From Desulfitibacter alkalitolerans DSM 16504 (lineage in GTDB: Bacteria > Bacillota > DSM-16504 > Desulfitibacterales > Desulfitibacteraceae), in assembly GCF_000620305.1 (NCBI RefSeq), contig NZ_KK211101.1:62001-126000 (forward strand): DNA of 64,000 nt. The letters run 5' to 3'. Under the pieces are notes generated by a model that did no database searches, was not told the origin of the DNA, and saw nothing but the letters and a program-made list of their open reading frames with translations. Made by a program: the position numbers and the translations under genes. This document shows positions 62,036-64,000 of this stretch, in pieces (position 1 is the first letter of the stretch; the number at the start of each line of letters is the position of its first letter).

Positions 62036-63754
62036 TTAAGGTCTTTTTGTCAGCTCTTCTATAATAATGTCCCATATGTGGGGTTTTTCAAAACCTCTTC
62101 GCCAGGAAGCAACTCCCGCTAGGTCATATTTTCTAACCAGCTCTATTCTTTGTCTCATGGAAAATTCATCTTCTATCCAAATTTTATAGACTTTGCCCTT
62201 GTCCTCATATATGCCAAAATTTTGCCCAGCTGCCTCATCCACGCTTATTAAGGCATTATTGGCTTTCAATGTTTCTTCTGCTTGTCTCATGGAAAGGGCT
62301 TTTGAGGTAACCTGGATGGTTCCGTCAGCCAGCTCTTCTTCTTCCCATATTCTCGTATAAAAGGGAACCCCTAAAAGGAGCTTTTCCCTTGGTACCTGCT
62401 CTAACATCCTAATTAATCCAGCTTCTACCCAGGGCAGGGAAGCTACAGAGCCAGCTACAGGACTGGTTCGCCAGTGCTCATCATATGTCATTACTGCCAC
62501 ATAGTCTACTATTTTGCTAATGGCAGGACGGTCATAGACCATAGACCAATTGGGACTGTTGGACCTAACTGTTACATCAACACTAACTGTAAGACCCTGT
62601 TCATGCAAAATTGGTGTGAGCTCCCTTAAAAATTGGGTAAATAAATCCTTATCTTCATAATAGATGTTTTCAAAATCAATATTAATTCCATCTAGTCTAA
62701 AAAGCCTGGCAAGAACTACAAGTTGATTGATGACATTTTTGCGGTTTTCTAAGCTTCCAAGCATTTCACTGGTTATTTCCGGATCAAAGCTATTACTAAA
62801 AAGTGCCCAGACCTGAAGCCCCTCATCATGGGCCCATTCCACATATGGCAGGCTTCCATAATTAATTATGTTTCCTGATCCGTCTGCCAGATGAAACCAT
62901 GTGGGAGATATGACATTAAGACCAGGGATGCTTTTATAATCACTAATATCATAGCGTGGTCTAGAAATATAATCCCAGGTTAGGTTAACCTTTCCGCCCA
63001 GGGGCTTCCATGGAGGACTTGACATATTGTCCCTCAGAGTAACAGCCTGGATTTCCTGAAGAGTAATATGCTGCTTATCAACATAACCCACATACCCGCC
63101 GGAGCTTCGTACTTTATACCAGCCATCTTCCTCACCATATATGATTAAACTGTCATTAACTGAAAGGCTTTCTATTCTGGGGCTTCTATAAAAGGGACCA
63201 GTTCTTAAGTAGGTTTGCTGGTTTACTATTCCTGTAAGGATTGGTTTATTTATATAGTCAATGGTTGTAATTCCTGATTCTAGAGTTTCTATTGTAATTC
63301 CATAAACAGGAGCTAAAAACTCTATTGGAACATAAGGCCTGTCCTCCATAACGGTTAAAGGAATGCTGACTGCAACTGGTTGTTGGTTGATATAGGCAGT
63401 TAATTGCCTGCTGTTCATTTCAATTGTCTTGTCCCTGGTGGTTACCATTATCCTTTTATTTTCTGGTTCCCAATATATATGGGGATCAAACCTGTCTTTG
63501 ATTAAATCCACACTAATTAAAAGGGCTTCATTCTCCCACATAAATTCTTCCTTGGATACAGGAGTATTATGTATAACCAGGCTATAAGCTGATGCACCAT
63601 TTATCCACTGGGCACTTGGATAATAGTACCATATCCCCAGAGCACCAGATATAAATAAGGTCATTAATAATGCAAGGATATAAGGGAAGGGGTTAGATCT
63701 AATCACCTCTTGGTTAGTATCTTGGATAGTGTTTTGATTAGTATGGAGTTCCAT
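62036..63754 (-). CDS. GH18 glycosidase with copper-amine-oxidase-like and SH3 domains (spore cortex-lytic type)
   Basis: A 572-residue protein. A membrane anchor is predicted at about residues 24-46. A copper amine oxidase N-terminal-like domain follows (about 60-160, with VTTRDKTIEMNSRQL and VEFLAPVYG-like segments), then an SH3_3 domain (about 175-235, with YLRTGPFYRSP and GGYVGYVD), then a GH18 barrel (about 255-565) with the catalytic motif DGINIDFEN near residues 353-361 (Glu as acid/base) and WRRGFEKPHIW near the end. GH18 proteins of this build act on spore cortex or cell-wall peptidoglycan. The gene starts with a short, basic-free cytoplasmic tail. Confidence 0.9.
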   Translation of the reverse strand: MELHTNQNTIQDTNQEVIRSNPFPYILALLMTLFISGALGIWYYYPSAQWINGASAYSLVIHNTPVSKEEFMWENEALLISVDLIKDRFDPHIYWEPENKRIMVTTRDKTIEMNSRQLTAYINQQPVAVSIPLTVMEDRPYVPIEFLAPVYGITIETLESGITTIDYINKPILTGIVNQQTYLRTGPFYRSPRIESLSVNDSLIIYGEEDGWYKVRSSGGYVGYVDKQHITLQEIQAVTLRDNMSSPPWKPLGGKVNLTWDYISRPRYDISDYKSIPGLNVISPTWFHLADGSGNIINYGSLPYVEWAHDEGLQVWALFSNSFDPEITSEMLGSLENRKNVINQLVVLARLFRLDGINIDFENIYYEDKDLFTQFLRELTPILHEQGLTVSVDVTVRSNSPNWSMVYDRPAISKIVDYVAVMTYDEHWRTSPVAGSVASLPWVEAGLIRMLEQVPREKLLLGVPFYTRIWEEEELADGTIQVTSKALSMRQAEETLKANNALISVDEAAGQNFGIYEDKGKVYKIWIEDEFSMRQRIELVRKYDLAGVASWRRGFEKPHIWDIIIEELTKRP

Positions 63755-63852
63755 GTAATTGCTCCTCTCCCGGGTAAACTTGTTAATATTATGACATACT
63801 TTTCACTGGGATGCAGTACAAGATTTCTGGAAACAATATAGGGTTGTTTTAT

Positions 63853-63879
63853 TTGCATCCAAATTAAAAGAGGTATAAT
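63853..63879 (+). promoter_or_regulatory. Candidate promoter of nth
   Basis: TTGCAT and TATAAT with a 15-base spacer, slightly short. It lies 48 bases before the likely TTG start of the next gene. Confidence 0.4.
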
Positions 63880-63926
63880 ATATAGGGGGTAAGCATTAGA
63901 AGCTAAGAGAAAAGGTGATTTAGAAA

Positions 63927-64000
63927 TTGAATCAGTCAGAAATAGTGCAAATTCTAGAATGTTTAGAAATTGAATATCCCCATGCAAAAACCGAGCTGGA
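63927..64000 (+). CDS. nth: Endonuclease III, 5' end only
   Basis: The frame NQSEIVQILECLEIEYPHAK followed by TEL, from a TTG preceded by AAAGGTGATTT, matches the N-terminus of endonuclease III (typically ...LEYPHAKTELxYxNPFELLIAT). It is a base-excision glycosylase/AP lyase. The window ends after 24 codons, so only the start is seen. Confidence 0.7.
   Translation, partial: MNQSEIVQILECLEIEYPHAKTEL

Noticed and set aside
63703-63987. 94-residue minus-strand frame at the window end
   Set aside because: It is antisense to the start of nth and overlaps the GH18 N-terminus, with no family resemblance.
1-64000. CRISPR arrays, rRNA and tRNA genes
   Set aside because: I looked for regularly spaced repeats and for tRNA-like cloverleaves and saw none. 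Without a dedicated scan, a divergent tRNA cannot be excluded completely.

Overview
The window looks like chromosome of a low-GC, Gram-positive, endospore-forming anaerobe of the class Clostridia. Support: consistent AGGAGG-type ribosome binding sites with many TTG and GTG starts, sporulation-linked genes (prkA, yhbH, spoVR, a YheC/YheD ATP-grasp protein), a perfect CIRCE heat-shock operator, MukBEF-like Wadjet genes, and a split biotin carboxylase/carboxyltransferase pair. I cannot assign a genus. No rRNA, tRNA or CRISPR array was seen.

Layout. (1) 1-13.1 kb is accessory DNA: the tail of one recombinase-type gene and a complete large serine recombinase, a small HTH protein missing from simple ORF lists, a 1,251-residue membrane-inserted YobI/KAP-like P-loop NTPase, a 608-residue helical-repeat protein of unknown role, a scar of broken genes, and an IS3-family element that splits a methyltransferase gene and carries a strongly structured non-coding tail. 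(2) 13.1-23.6 kb holds membrane and metabolic genes: an orphan PstS-like lipoprotein coupled to a DUF4163/DUF3298-type lipoprotein, a short-chain dehydrogenase next to a decayed acyl-CoA synthetase, a dimethylarginine dimethylaminohydrolase, a complete TRAP transporter (dctPQM) and an EamA transporter. (3) 23.7-29.6 kb has CIRCE-controlled htpG and the two-gene biotin-dependent carboxylase, preceded by a perfect 16-bp palindrome. (4) 29.7-38.3 kb is a second accessory patch: gene remnants, a Uma2 nuclease and a complete four-gene Wadjet (jetABCD) plasmid-defence operon. (5) 38.4-50.7 kb is mostly housekeeping and sporulation: asnS, a TraB-family protein, a YheC/YheD protein, a WYL regulator, a two-subunit ThrE-type exporter and the prkA-yhbH-spoVR triad. 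(6) 50.8-56.0 kb contains poorly characterised, probably cell-surface or spore-related genes: an amidase-like protein with a basic tail, a secreted CAP protein, three tandem small cysteine-poor HMA-like proteins, an unknown 325-residue protein and a 16-cysteine protein. (7) 56.1-64 kb has a methyltransferase, a DUF188 protein, a cold-shock protein, a hydrolase, an M20 amidohydrolase, a lipid kinase, a spore-type GH18 glycosidase and the first codons of endonuclease III.

How the parts work together. Two regions look like defence loci (the YobI-like NTPase near the recombinase, and Wadjet). TRAP uptake and the carboxylase pair would feed central carbon metabolism. The CIRCE element places HtpG in the HrcA heat-shock regulon. 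The most novel candidates are the YobI-like NTPase region, the trio of HMA-like proteins, the structured tail inside the IS element, and a dispersed intergenic repeat with two copies here.
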